From the NCBI GenBank assembly GCA_021442155.1, contig CM038216.1:153909009-153973008 (forward strand): a stretch of DNA of 64,000 nt, written 5' to 3'. A program made the translations under genes and the position numbers. Numbering within the stretch: the first letter of the stretch is position 1; each line of letters begins with the position of its first letter. This document shows, piece after piece, positions 1-12,839 of this stretch. The notes under the pieces are model-generated. The model had not been told where the DNA came from, did no database searches, and worked only from the letters and a program-made list of their open reading frames with translations. This DNA is from Cymbidium sinense. Lineage: Eukaryota > Streptophyta > Magnoliopsida > Asparagales > Orchidaceae.

Positions 1-2040
1 TATGTTCAAGCTTCAATTATATTTGATTGAGTATTTGAAATAATCTGGAGTAATTAATTTTAATTAATTTGGATTCAATTTTGATTTAGACTTATTTTGA
101 GCCAATTTAGGCTTAATGGGTTAAATTGAGGTTTACTTGGTGGTCAAATGACTAATTTGGTGAAATCAACCCCAAGAAAAGTTTAAATTATGTTCAAATA
201 TAATTTTAAAGTATTTTGTAGCATTTAATTTAAATTAATTTTAATTTATTTGAGTTTAGGTTCATTTAAACTTGTTGACCCAATTGGGCCATTTGAGTCA
301 TCACTAGATTAAGAATTAATTAGTTTAGTGTTCTATTATATTAATTTCATAAAGCATTTAAGATGACTTAAATTAATCAAATTTTGATTATTTTGATTTT
401 TAGCTTGGTGGGGTTAGACATGGATCAACTCTAGGTCAAATGACCTGATTAACCACTTTGAAACCCATCTGGATTTATTTTCATTTATACATGATTGTGT
501 GTGTCTTTTGGTTTGGTTTGATTTGATTTAGTTTTGATTTTATAGGATTTTATTAAATTTTAATTTAGCTTAAATGGTGACTCAATTTCCTTAATTTGGA
601 TTTAGTTGAACTTAGATTTCATTTTAATTTTTGCTTTAGTTGAGGTTATGTAATTAGTCACTAATCATAATAGCCTAAGTGCTTAATTATGATGCTCCTA
701 ATCTAAGGTCAGAAATCCTAATTCACTAATATTATCGTGATTATTAATATCACTTGAGGTTAATAGAACCTTAGTGCCTAAATTAAATCCTAGGTCTAAG
801 AGGAGGGTTGTCATCCTCACTAAAAGTGAGGTCAATAAGATGTCACTATCAGAATCAAAGTCATCATAAGAAAATATTTGATCAAAATTATTTTGATTAT
901 TGGGAGTTGGAGAGTTATTATAGGACCAGGATCATAAGAGTCACTTTCACCATGAAGAAATTAGATCAAATTAGATTTGTTTGGATCAAACGATCAATCA
1001 CCTAAATTGAAGTGTGTTTGAGCTTTAATTGAGTATTTGGAGTGATTTGAAGTAATTTATTTCGATTAATTTGGAATTGATTTTGATTTAGACCCATTTT
1101 ATTTAATTTTAGCTTAATGGGTTGACCAATGTTAAAAACTCAAGGAAGATTAAATTATTTTTAAATGTGATTCTAATTATTTTGAAATATTTAATATGAA
1201 TTAATTTTGATTTAATTTAAGTTTAGGTTCAATATGGTATTTTTGGGTTCACTTGGACTAAGTGGCCTGATTAACCCATTTGAGTCATCACTTGATTCAT
1301 ATTTATTTAGTTTTATGTTCAGTTATATTCATTTGATAGATTTTATCTTTTGGGATGACTTGAATTGATCAAATTTTGATTAGTTTGACCTGGTGGGTCC
1401 CACATAAGTCAACTTAGGTCAAATGACCTACTTAGCCATTTCGTGCCCTATCTAAATTTAGTTTTGTGTATATTTATGTTTATAAATTGATTTACTTTTG
1501 GTTTGATTGAATTTAAATTTATTTTGATTTTATTTGATTTTTATGAACCTATATGACTTTTGAGCTTAAATGAAGTCAACTAGTCAACCATGTTAATTAT
1601 CTCGATTTAGGCTTAATTGAATTTAGATTATAATTTAGATTTATTGGATTTAAGTTTTTATTGAAATTTTTTTAATTTAGTTTTGATTATTGACCTAGCT
1701 GTGGTCAAGTCTTAGCCATTAGACTAAAGTCTCAAATTTAGTTTTTATTTCAGATTATGGATTTAGTTTCATTTTGATTTGTTGTTCTCATTCCAATCTT
1801 AGTTTGCATTGTACACCCAATTACAAATTCTAATATCCCAACCTAATTAAGAATCCCTTAATCTTAGATTGGAGATCATAATCACTAAGATTAAGATGAT
1901 TGTCAACCTCACTAGAGGTTAACATAACCTTAGTGCCTAGACTAAATCCTAGGTCTAAGAGGAGGATTATCAACCTCATTAAAATGTGGGTCAACATATT
2001 GTCATTACATCTTTTGATTGCTTTATGTAAGTGCTCTTTC
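1..2040. repeat. Diverged tandem repeat, two units of about 1.0-1.15 kb
   Basis: The sequence from 1 to about 1010 is repeated, with many substitutions and indels, from about 1011 to 2040. Both units open with a stretch reading 'ttgagtatttg..a', then 'ttaatttgga', 'ttttgatttaga' and 'cttaatgggtt'. Both close with 'ccttagtgcct', 'aaatcctaggtctaagagga' and a 'cctcac' block (about 770-835 and 1928-1990). No coding potential is visible; short ORFs here are chance. The same phrasing recurs around 50100-50260 and in 51060-52030, so this is probably one decayed non-coding transposon family. The family was not identified. Confidence 0.6.
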
Positions 2041-4050
2041 ACCACAAATTTAGCCATCCACACTTGGACCACTCTTGTTTGTCTTGGTTAGAGATCTTAG
2101 CTTCTTCTTCTTGGAAGCCTTATGTGGCCTATGTCTTTTTCTTTTCTTTTCTTTTATGCTTACCCATGATGTTGCCTCAAGTTGGATCACCTCAACTAAT
2201 CAAAATTTGAATGGGGCTTGTCCAAGAGGCTTAAAGAGTAACATTTGGTTTGGATACTTGAAGTGCATTTAGGGTATAAGTCACTATAGTGGTTGACCAA
2301 CATAACGAAATAATCCATGTAAAATTTGTAATGTCTTCATCTAAGAATTAGTATAACAAAGATAGACCACCCCATGACTCAAAATAAATTGGAGATGATA
2401 GTGGGATGTGTATACTTCAATATTTAAAAATTTTCAAATTTTTTAAAGAGAGTGTAGATCTTTTTTTTAGATTTTCTTTCATAATTAGGTTTAAGGTTTT
2501 GGAAAGAGGACTTCTTCTAAAAAAAACAATTATCATAAATACTTGCAAGTAGAAATCTCATGTTTCTAGCGTAGACCTAGAGTTTTCTAGGCATTTTAGT
2601 TGGGGTTTAAGGCCACTAACATTCTTTAGAACTATACTAGATGTAGTTCTTTGAGTGCTTGGCCAAAAACACTAAGGATGGAATTATAGGTTAATTTCTG
2701 AGGATTTCATGGAGAAATTATTTTTCTTGTATTTATAAAATATGGAAGAAAAAAAGCACAAAAACATATAAAAAAATAAGCACAAAAAAATTGTAATCAC
2801 TCACCAAATTGATTCACATGAGAAGATCACCTAATTTCACTTTAGGTTGGCTGACCACCAAGCCTCCAGGAATAAATTTCTCCACTAATTTATTTAGTAA
2901 GATTCACCAAGAGATTTAATTTCACACAAATATAACAAATTATAAGTTCACACAAGATAGATTTAAAATTTCAAATAGATGAGGGAGAAGTATGAGAGGG
3001 AGGGGTTTATCCACACTTGCAACTACCAAAACTATCCTGATATAACCACCCAAACCACTTAATTCTCCCTTGACTAGCCACAATTAATGACATTATAATT
3101 ATTTGATGCACATTATTACAATTCCATTAACTTAAAAAATTCTCCTAATATATTTGAAGATCTAAATTCCAAAATTTTAAGTTTATGAATTTTGAAATTT
3201 AAATGTTAAACTATAATAATTAGCACACAAGCACATGATGAAAATATAATATTTCACACTATGATTACATAATTGAAATAAAATAATATTTCTTAAATTA
3301 AGATCTTCATTATGCTTTTAGTGATTGGACCTCCATGCTTAGCCTCAACTTTTCTTACTTGAGCACATAAAGTGTGGTCATTTTCCTTGCATCGACACTA
3401 TGTGCCACATCAATTTACCTAAAGGAACTCTTTTTGAAGAGTTGAAATGACATGTAATAGGTTCTGGATTGTATGTGGTGATAGAGAGTTTATTATGTGG
3501 TACCACTAGTAAAAAATGTGGTATAGTTCCTCCAAATTGATTAACTTGAAAACATTCGATATTAATTTTATTATTGAACTTTCATAGCATCATATTGACA
3601 ACTTAAAATTATTAAGGAATAATTAAAGGTAACATAAAGTTTATAATTAAATGGGGGAGATATAGTGGTGAAGGTGATGGCAATAGTATCAACTTTAATA
3701 ATGGCATTATGATTAGTTTCTTATGGCATAAATTAGTGTTATTTTCAAGTGACTAACAAGAATTATAACTCTACCTTCTATTAATTAAAACATTTCAAAA
3801 AATTTTGATTTCTCTTAGATCAACATTTATGTCTTTTATATTATACAATTGAAGAAAAATATCATACAATAAAAAAGTATTTTTATCAATTAGAATAATT
3901 TTTATTTGCAAAACATATCATTAATCTTATAAGAAAATGTTTATGGTCAAATTAAAATATTAAAATTCAATAATTTAAAATTAACAAATGATAGTATTTA
4001 TCATCTCCTACAACTTTGAGTTATAAGCTTCAAAACTTCCACAATCCAAG
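2041..4050. other. AT-rich stretch without recognised gene
   Basis: No coding region was recognised on either strand. Positions 2165-2280 resemble 4067-4200: both contain 'ttggatcac', 'caaaatttga' or a close variant, a 'gagtaa..at..tggtt' block and 'gaagtgcat'. This suggests a fragment of the same LTR-like repeat. A pyrimidine tract lies at about 2099-2156. Short ORFs at 1830-2272 are judged to be chance. Confidence 0.4.
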
Positions 4051-4054
4051 ATTT

Positions 4055-4066
4055 GCTTTGATACCA
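4055..4066 (-). other. Candidate retrotransposon primer-binding site
   Basis: Read on the minus strand these 12 bases are TGGTATCAAAGC. This differs by one base from the TGGTATCAGAGC primer-binding site, complementary to initiator tRNA-Met, that is typical of plant copia elements. It is separated by two bases from a plus-strand TGTGATGTGTCC at 4069, which would be the inner end of an LTR on the minus strand. That LTR-gap-PBS geometry is what a 5' LTR junction looks like. The element would run on the minus strand, its LTR lying at higher coordinates and its internal region below 4055. No pol gene is preserved beside it. Confidence 0.45.
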
Positions 4067-4068
4067 CA

Positions 4069-7000
4069 TGTGATGTGTCCTAGGATTGGATCACTTGAAG
4101 TGACTCAAATTTGATTGGGGGCATGCTCAATGAGTAATATATGGTTCCATGATAATGAAGTGCATCTTAGAATCTATAATCCCCAATTTAGATTCCCTTC
4201 AAATCTCAAAATATAGTCTAAAATTTCAAATTCTTCTTAAATTTTTTCTTAGATTTTTTCAAATGTATATCTTATCATGGTGATGGGAGGTTATTAGAGT
4301 GATCAAGTATGACATTGAGGTATGATGTACTATCTCGAAAGATAGCATCACTACAATGAGCCTAATCACCTAATAAGGACTCCAAGGCATAATTGGTCAG
4401 ATTACCCCTTTACATGGATGAATAAAGCATGGTTTATATTAAATCGAAGTTCTTAACTTCCTTATGGAGGTAAGTCTCCATAGTTAATTACATAATAGGA
4501 AATGAATTCTCTAAGAATACTCTCGATTAAAATAGACAATTATCATCTCCAAAGATTCCAAGGTTAGACTATCAAAGGATTGGTTATGTTTGGAAAATCA
4601 ATTGGGAAAGTTCAAGGAGAAGACTTATTTTTGGAATCCAAGGGGAGGAATATGATGCCATGAAAGAGCATTCCAATCTATCTTATGATTGGGCTTTATA
4701 TTCTTGAAAGTGAAGAGACTTGATTATTTGAGTTGAATTTTTAATAGATTGATAAGGGTTATAATCCATTAACATAAGATTGAGAGAATGCCTAAGAGGT
4801 GAGGATTTATGCTCATAGGCCGAAGGAAAATAGCAACCTTAGATTCTAAGTCTAGGGAGCTTTAACACAAGTTAGAGCATGACCTAAATCTAAGCATAAA
4901 AGGGACATAAGGGTTTATCTCCACAAGAGAGAGTAAACTCATCCGACTTTTGAACTTACAAAACTACCTAGAGTGGCCGCCAACTAACTCCTCCTATGAT
5001 TTTAAAATTATGTAGTCAGATCTTATGAATTGCAAGATAGTTAGGGTAGTTATTTAATTAGAAAGAGACTAAAGTCCTAAACCCACTCCCTAGAGCATGA
5101 GTATGGTATGAGACTTAATCTACAATTGCAAAATCTTTTCAAATTCTATTTCATTTAAACAATATTTTAGACAACTAGAAAATGCATGCATGATGTGAAC
5201 CATACAACATTTAGTTAAGGAGTTGTTAAATTTTTAATAATCTTGTTTATAGCTTAGGCTTTATGATGAGGTTATGAGTTGCTTAAAATTTAGTTATGAA
5301 TGATTAGTTGGGTAGAAAAATTTATTTTATCCTAAGAGCCTACTGTATCCAAGCCACACATTAAGGCATCAAACATGAAGAAACTATAAAAAGCATGCCA
5401 TCCTAATGCACAATTTAAACAAATCATCAAATAATTTTAAATGCTATTGTAAAAGAATAAGAGGCCGGTGCGGTCGAGTTTCATCATACAACCCGAAAAG
5501 AGAAAAAATGGGTAGTCGAGCTCTACCCTTATACAACCCGGTATATGAAAGAATAATTACAATTAGAATGAATGCATGCTATGGGGGATCCTCATTCTTT
5601 GTATCTCCATTTCTTTGATTTGATTGTACTTCAAAGGCATCACAGGATCTCCTTGGACAAAGCCTTCTAGCCACTGCTCATCCTAATCCCCCATAGTACT
5701 AATCCTACTACTTATTGCAAAAATTACATTTATATAGATAAAAATAAATATAACTACACTTGTAAAATAAAGGTTAGCTAAACATACATATAATCCCAAG
5801 TAGTTATATCTATAATTTGGACTTAGCACCCTACACATGGGTAACCAAGCCCACCTGTCCTAACTTGGATTATGCTTAAGGGTTTAAGCAATCTGGAAAG
5901 AGAGCATTTATATTTCTTTTTAAGCATCCCCTTAAGCACAATCCCTTATAGAAAACATGATTAGGCTAAGAGCAGCCTAACATCCAGTCTAAAATAATAC
6001 ATCATAAAACAAAATATACATCACATTATACACTGTCTTAACATAAAGTTAGAAGTGGTGACTTAATTCTAATATGTGTGTTAAGGTCTTGTGTGGTACG
6101 TCTTTAACTAAGCATTAGAGTTGTATTTTTTTTAAGTTTGAAAATTATTCAAGTTAACATGATGGTGGGTTTCATTTGAAGTTATTTAATTGATTTGTGA
6201 ATTTTAGTTTTTATTTTTATTTTTGTTTCATATGATTTACATGACAACTAAGTGTTATAAATAGAAGGAAGAGGATCACCCTCTTCCATCCTACCTTAAG
6301 CCATTTTTTAAAGCTATTAATTTAATTCAATTCTCTTTAATGAATGTCTTACTAAATGATTTTTAATTAATCCTAACTTTAGATTAACTTTAAATAACCT
6401 TATCCAATATGAAAGGCTTCTTAAGGTTAATCTAATTGAATTACTATCACATGAAGTATACTAAGTCATTCCTTTCCATCACATGTAACATGCATATGAC
6501 TTAATACTTAGCATATCTATACACACATTATATTTTGGCACACTTGAATGATGAATATATATGTATATGTTTGAAGCTTATATTTCATTTGATTGAATTA
6601 TCCAATATATGTAAATTTAAAGGTCTATCCAAATTCTTATACAACAATGCATAGGAATGAAATTAAATAGGTGTGTGTCATTGTTAACTAGAGAAGTGAG
6701 GTAATCAAACGACTTCCTTAGGGCTAGCTAAAGCCTCATATTTTCGGGATGTCCAAACTATATACTCATTTGCATCCAAATATATGTAACTTTGCATACA
6801 TGAACATAGGAAAGAAAGCTCCAAATCACATGATTAAATAATTCATTTACTTGAGCAATTATGGATGCATGCATTTTTAATAGAAAAGGGGGATTTCCGT
6901 TCCTTAATCACATATACATACACATGTATAAATACATAAACAAGTACATGTCATTGTTAACCAGGAAAGTGAGTAATCAAATAACCTCCTTGGGGCTAGC

Positions 7001-7270
7001 TAAAGCCTTATATTCTTGGGATGTCCAGACTATATACTTGCTTGCTTAGATACATATGAATGTAAACACAATTAAGAGAATGAAAATCATGCAAAGATTG
7101 TATTTTTCTTTAATTATTAAAATGCATAAGAATGAAACTAAATGGGTACGTGCCTTTGTTAACCAAGGAAGTGAGATAATCAAATGACCTCTTTGGGGCT
7201 ACTTAAATCCTTGTATTCTTGGGGTGACTAGACTATATACCCTTCACCATTCAAACTTATGTAAATTACC
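4069..7270. repeat. Long non-coding repeat family, copy A (LTR-like)
   Basis: This stretch matches 37560-40340 (copy B) and, in part, 48600-49780 (copy C), all in the same orientation. Shared landmarks in order are: 'atagttaatta' with 'aatactctcgattaaa' (4470-4530); a block with 'gattgg..ttatgttt' and 'aatcaattggga'; 'actcatccgacttttgaactta' cognates (about 4935); a 'gcatgcatg' segment; 'ctataaaaagcatgcc' (about 5385); 'ctgctcatcctaatcccc' (about 5676); and 'gggtaaccaagcccacctgtcc' (about 5839). No domain was recognised in it, so it is probably an LTR or a non-autonomous element. The candidate PBS at its left edge favours an LTR on the minus strand. The right boundary is uncertain. Confidence 0.55.
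6671..7240. repeat. Three spaced copies of a ~95-bp motif
   Basis: Copies lie at 6671-6765, 6943-7037 and 7147-7240. Each carries 'ttgttaac', 'gaagtgag' or a variant, 'taatcaaa', 'ggggctagctaaagcc' or a close form, and 'gactatatac' at the end. A fourth, more diverged copy sits at about 40246-40334 inside copy B. Spacer lengths differ (272 and 204 bp offsets), so this is a decayed tandem array with variable linkers. No protein is supported; a 62-codon ORF at 6861-7049 reads through one copy by chance. Confidence 0.65.
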
Positions 7271-8640
7271 ATATGAGTAAAAGAAAGCGAGCTTCAGTTC
7301 ACATACTTAAATTATAAGCAGTTGCACCTCATATGTATTTATAACTTTCATCACAACATATGTTGTTATCGATTTATAAACTTTTGAAAAATACATACAA
7401 TATTAAATGGTGATAATAGCCACACATATATTAAATTAAGTCAACTCAACTCACACAAACTTACATAAAAGGAAATTCATTTTTTACTTTAATTTTGAAA
7501 AGATGGATGTATGGATTCAAATGGCATACAACATTTATCATGATAAGAAAGGAACAATCAAATATAAACACATGATTCATTCAATTACATTAATTCATAA
7601 GGACAATCAAATCAAATAAAATTGTTTAAAGATAACCAAAGCTTCTTTGGTAGTTTAATTTAGATTTTGATTTGATTTAAAAAGGAGGAGAATTCATCAT
7701 TTGCTATTTTAATCCCATTTCCACATTAGTAATTTGATTTGGTTTAATAAAAAGCAATTAAGTGAATTTTATGGATTAATTAAGTTGGATCTTTAATTAA
7801 ATCAACTAATTACCCTTACCTATGTTTCTTTAATTTGATTAACCACTTAATTATGAGGCACAAATGACATGTGAGGAAATAAAATTCTTCTATAAGGGCC
7901 TAATGCAATTGGCTCATAATTAAAGTTAATTAAATTAAAGAATCTAATTAAGAACTTTTATGATTTTCTTGCACTTATGGGCTAATCATAATTTCTTTAA
8001 AAGGTATTTATGTTATTAAACACATAAAGAGGAATCCTTAAATAATTTTTTAATTATCTAAAATGATTATGATTTTAATTTTATTAATTAAGCCACTTTA
8101 ATTAACTAATTAATCCTTAATTAATGTCAATTTAATTAATTTTCCTTTAAAGAGAAATGGACTTAGGAAAAACGGTTAGGAGGGAGGTCCAAACTCCATT
8201 CCTCTTGCCCATTCACTATTCAACAATGATTGTCCTTAATTAAATTTGGGAGGTTAATTAATTAAATTTCATAATTTAGGAGGTTAATTAATTAATTAAA
8301 CTAATTAAGAGAGTGATTAAGTATTAAATAGTCAAATACCCTAATTAATCAAACAATAAATCCCAAGAAAATTATGAGAGACAGAAGTCATCCCATTAAA
8401 CTAACACACAAAATTTAGGATTAATTACTCAAGTAATTAAAGAGTAATTAAGCTAATTAAGTTTATAATTAAACCTTAAGTGAGCCTTAATTACTATTCA
8501 ATATCAATTGGAATTAATTTAAAGTAATTATTTTCTAAAATACCTTCAAAATAAGTATTTATTTGTATGTTTTAGATTTTTTTTATTATTTGTTATAAAT
8601 TTTTGAAGTTTCAGCCATTAAAAAATAATTAATTAAGCCT
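7271..8640. other. AT-rich stretch without recognised gene
   Basis: Mostly combinations of TTAATTAA, AATTAAG and similar words. Short direct repeats of 'ggaggttaattaatta' occur at about 8249 and 8279. No ORF, RNA gene or transposon terminus was recognised. Confidence 0.5.
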
Positions 8641-8980
8641 AATCCTATCGTCGCCACGCAGATCGCTGACGTGACGCACTTTCCACATGGCACCGCAGGA
8701 TTGGCTACTTAAACCCATCAAACTCAGTGCTGACATGGCTGGCAGTGGATGCGCTTTCATCTCTACCGTTCGATCTAATATCGGACAGCATTGATTAAAC
8801 TCGTGGTTCTTAAGAAATTAAAATCAGATAAATATAATGAATAATCATGACCATCCATTTTGATCACGCAGAATGGATGGTGTGTGATCCATCATCTCCC
8901 GAGCGATAAGAGATGGACACCATCCGCCTTCTCTCGTTCAATTTGAGCTCACCCTGGCTCGAATCGATTTGGGATTCAAC
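8641..8980. other. GC-richer island, non-coding
   Basis: Base composition changes sharply here from the flanking AT-rich sequence (for example around 8650-8700 and 8880-8960). No ORF of useful length, splice structure or protein family was recognised. It adjoins the 506-bp tandem duplication and is probably part of the same inserted unit. Confidence 0.35.
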
Positions 8981-10015
8981 CCACACCTTCACAAGGTAGA
9001 TCTGAAGGGATATGCTGGTTGGATTTGCGTGGCATAATAATTTTCTTCAAAAAGGCCCAAATATTTTTCACCAAAAGCTCAATTTCATGGAGTTACCTCA
9101 CCCCAAGGCCGAGCTGAGGATTGAGCTTTGTCAGTGGTAATGAAGCCACGGTCACATGGGGATTCTTTGTCATTTTCTTAGAGGGCCATGAATCGATGAA
9201 ATGTGAGTGGGTGTTGATTAAAGTCATACTTAAGGTGGTCGAGGAGCTCAGAAGGTGATTTGTTCTTGCTCGACAGCATGTGGGGAAGGTGTGGGTGAAG
9301 TTAATTTAATTTTGGTTGAGTATTGGTGGAGTTGGATCGAGTGGAAGGCTGCCTTATTTTAGTTTGAGGTTTTCCGATAATCGGGAAGCTCTGGAGGCTT
9401 AGGGGTGCTCTAGGGATTTCAAAAATACCCTAGGAAGCTCTCTAAGTGTGAATGGTCTCATTTTTCATTAAAATGAGGGAGGTACCCCACACCTTCACAA
9501 GGTAGATCTGAAGGGATCTGCTGGTTGGATTTGCGTGGCATAATAATTTTCTTCAAAAAGGCCCAAATATTTTTCACCAAAAGCTCAATTTCATGGAATT
9601 ACCTTACTGGAGCTCAAGACCAGTAGCAAAATCAATTGAGGAAGCTTCGTCTAGTGGTAATGAAGCCCTGCTGGTCAGCACACATGGGGATTCTTTGTCA
9701 TTTGCTTGGAGGGTCATGAACCGATGAAATGCGAGTGGTGTTGATTGAAGTCATACCTAAGGTGGTCGAGGAGCTCAGGAGGTGATTTGTTCTTGCTCGA
9801 TAGCGTGTGGGGAAGGTGTGGGTGAAGTTAATTTAGTTTTGGTTGAGTATTGGTGGAGTTGGATTGAGTGGAAGGCTGCCTTATTTCAGTTTGAGGTTTT
9901 TCTACAATGGGGAAGCTCGGGAGGCTTAGGGGAGCTCTAGAGATTTCAAAAATACCCTAGGAAGCTATCTAGGTGAGAATGCTCTCATTTTGGATTAAAA
10001 TGAGGGGGGTAGCCA
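8981..10015. repeat. 506-bp tandem duplication (two copies)
   Basis: The block beginning 'ccacaccttcacaaggtaga' at 8981 begins again at 9487, and the two copies can be followed base for base through about 500 bp. They share 'gctggttggatttgcgtggc', 'aaggcccaaatatttttcac', 'ggtggtcgaggagctcag', 'gtggggaaggtgtgggtgaa' and 'aataccctaggaagct'. A few small indels distinguish them, for example an insertion in copy 2 near 9610-9640. The high similarity implies a recent event relative to the decayed surroundings. Neither copy has a convincing reading frame. Confidence 0.9.
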
Positions 10016-10700
10016 CCCCACCCTCCCTTAGATCCGATGGACAGGATTGGAGCTTGAATTTTGGCTAGTTAGCCATCGTCCGAGCACCAGAGTTGTCAAG
10101 GTCAGTCATAGGTGGCTTGACTTGGTTGGCCAGAGGACTTGAGGGGTGGCTCAAGGCAGTTCCTCCATTCTTGGATCCAATGGGTTTCGGCTAGGTGTGG
10201 GGAGGTAAGTTAACTCACCTCTCCTTGGTCTATGGTCGACCTAGCCCACTTGGGTTGGGCTAGGCATGTAGGCTAGGTCCTTATTTGGGTAAGGAGTGGT
10301 GCCAAGGAGAGAGGGGAAGAGTTGACCTTCCCATTTATAATAACAAATAAAAAATATAAAAAGTTGAGTAACTTATATCCCTTGGCCCATTATTCTCATT
10401 GAAATCCATTAAAATAAAAAATATATATTTATAATAATTGGTTGTTGAGGTTGCCACTAAAGATGAGCCTATTAATATCAATTTGAATACCCTCCTTAAA
10501 CTTTCATGCATGAGTAGCCTCATACTCTAATGAGTTCAAGAAATGTCTCTAGAAAAGCTTCCTTTTATTGGAACTTCACTTCTCCTTTACTAAGCTATTC
10601 TTTATGATGAGTAAGCTTTACAATGACTTTATTTTTCTCTTCTTTGGTTTCCTTCAAAGTTTTCCTAATGTCTTTATGATGGTCAAACTTTTTCTATAGT
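10016..10700. other. Unassigned stretch after the tandem duplication
   Basis: The first part (to about 10320) is GC-richer and has motifs such as 'ttggttggcc' and 'cccacttgggttgggctagg' but no coherent frame. The rest is AT-rich. No gene was recognised. Confidence 0.4.
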
Positions 10701-10719
10701 GAGCTTTTTATGACTTGAT

Positions 10720-11080
10720 ATTCCATCATTGATCTTAGATCTAGTGTGAAATGATGTCCTCCATCTATTAACCTTGGATCTAGAGTAAGAGAGAAGAATG
10801 TGATCGCATTAAATATAAAATTTTAGGCATTGCCAAGATAAAATGTTGTCAAAATCAAAATTAAATTGGGTTTTAATTTACTAAATTCAATTTTAAAAAT
10901 TCAAAAGCTCTGTTGTCAAGCTTGGTTTTGGCATGAGATAAAAATTCTCCCTCCATCCATCTAAATACAAAATAAGGGAGAAGAGTTTACTTTTGCACTA
11001 AAATATTTTGAAACCTAGCATTACTAAGTCATTATGCTGCCAAAATATCTAAATATTATTAAATCATATAAGAAAATTGT
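10720..11080. repeat. Dispersed repeat with GATCTTGGATC-like motifs, copy 1
   Basis: The segment carries 'attgatcttagatctagtgt' and 'aaccttggatctagagtaag' and ends with 'agtcattatgctgccaaaat'. The same order recurs at 27160-27570, which carries four GATCTTGGATC-like motifs and 'agccattatgctaccaaaat'. No protein frame is visible. Both copies sit near a ~60-bp repeat block, so this segment may be part of the same element family. Confidence 0.6.
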
Positions 11081-11089
11081 CTTAGAATA

Positions 11090-11480
11090 GAGCCTTTTGA
11101 CTCGTAGTGCTGCACAATAATACCAAGTGTTGCGGTGCTGAGCTCTCGAGATTTTAAACTTTAGTTTTCCATTGTTGCATGGAGGCAGCGACACTAAATC
11201 ATGGCACTACAACACCACTTTTGTAAGTTGTAAAATCAAAATAGCCACTTCCTAGTATCATGGTGCTGAATTTTGGCATCACAACACTACCTTCTTGGGT
11301 CATAAGGTCATTGTGTCCACCTGTAGCACCACAGTGCTATCCTGGAAGCGCTAAAGCATTGTAACAGTGTCGCAGTGCTACTTCGTTGTTCTTAGGCTTT
11401 ACATTCTCTGATTTTAAGCCTAAGTCCCACCAACTAGTATAAATGTGCTGGATTTTTAGCACCAAGGTGTTGACTTTTAA
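11090..11480. repeat. Cluster of short AGCACT/AGTGCT palindromic words
   Basis: Words such as 'gtgctgcac', 'gcaccacagtgct', 'gtgttgcggtgctg' and 'gcagtgct' recur many times within 400 bp. Similar clusters lie at about 12870-13390, 18000-18540 and 22590-22660. The strongest single case is AGCACTAAAGTGCT at 18461-18474. They would form small hairpins in single-stranded form. No coding frame explains them. Confidence 0.5.
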
Positions 11481-11689
11481 ATGCAGAGGCACTAACTTTT
11501 TAGTCTAGCTTTCTTTAAGTTAGAAATTTAATTGAAATAATTAAGTTTAGGAGATAGCCAACTAGTACACTAATAATGTGAAATAAAATTTTATTACATA
11601 AATGGGATAAATAAAATTACAATGGTGTAAGAAAAAAAGAAAGGAAATAAAAATACAAATATAAAAACAAAAAAGAGGAAAAAGACTAT

Positions 11690-12830
11690 CCTAGTAGTTA
11701 TAGTCATCCTCATCCTCTTCTTCTTTTAGCTCCAATGGGGTGCTAACATAGGGGTGCTAAGGAGGCACTATGGGAATAGGAACTCTACTTGGGCCAACAC
11801 TAAAGTTGCAATTTTCAAACATTTGAATGAGTGATGAGTTGAACTCAATCATATAAGAAAATTGTTGCTGCTACTGACCTATATAATAATAAAATTTCAT
11901 CTCTAGTTCTTGTTATCGTGCTATTTTCACCTACCCTTTTTCTTAATTCTGAGACTCTACCTCTAATAGCTTAGAGTTACTAATTTAATGTCTTAGAGGA
12001 TTTGGATCTAGATTGAGGGACTCCTTTGTATAATGACTTCTTCATCTGGGTCCCTTAATGCCATAACACATAAAAAATAAATAAGAGAAGTGTGAACATA
12101 CTCTCTAGTACTACCCTTAAGCATATTACAAATTGAATTATAAATAATCTTTCCTAAATCTATAGTAAAGCCCATTTGAATGGAATAATTCAAAATGGCT
12201 CTATTCTTAGTGACTTCACTGATATTAGCAGTGGGCATCAACTTGATAGAAATAAAATAAAGCCAAGATTTAGCCTTGATTGTTAGGCGAGTGATAGAAA
12301 AATTTATAATATTTTCTTCTCGCTATTTCCATTAGACATTTGAATTTTTAATAGGGAGAAAACTAAAGATTTCATCAAAATTGGTGTGATTATTTTAGTA
12401 GGAAAGATATTGATTATATGTAAAATTTTATAAATTATAATATGCATTGATAGAAGTTATATCAAAATATACCCATTTCCCATGTACATAAACTTGGTTA
12501 TCCTGAAGATTCTTCACATTGCAAAGAACCCCTACCCTATATGGATAAGGCAAGCATTGTCATAAGAGAGGCATTCTTAACCTTGCTCTTAGTGACCTTC
12601 TCCACGTTCCCACCAAAATTGTAAAAAATACTCTCCGGAATGAGGTACGTGTTGATGAGTGCGTGTTGGTACCTCCCCTCAACATACACATTAACAAATA
12701 TGCTAAGCCACTGAGGACACCTTCTTTTACCCTTGACGATCTTGAGTAGTATGTTTGCTATTCTAGGGCTGAGGAAAAGCTAAGATGCAATAACTCCTAA
12801 AAGAACAAAGGCTTGAGAATGAAAATTTTA
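11690..12830 (-). pseudogene. Putative plant transposon protein relic, copy 1 (Ty3/gypsy-linked)
   Basis: On the minus strand an open stretch at 12008-12241 and broken frames around it resemble the 'putative plant transposon protein' domain (Pfam PF20167 as I recall it) that accompanies many plant gypsy-type elements. The frame contains LMPTANISEVTKNRAIL and then a GKIIYN segment, the usual position of the conserved 'VTKxRxxLLxxI' helix. Upstream (about 12600-12680) frames give YQHALINTYLIPE, which aligns with YQHDLVNKLLIPK in copy 2. Stops and frameshifts interrupt the gene, so it is not functional. Its biochemical role is unknown even in intact elements. A second, diverged copy lies at 16780-17815. 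Confidence 0.6.
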
Positions 12831-12839
12831 GCATTCTAG

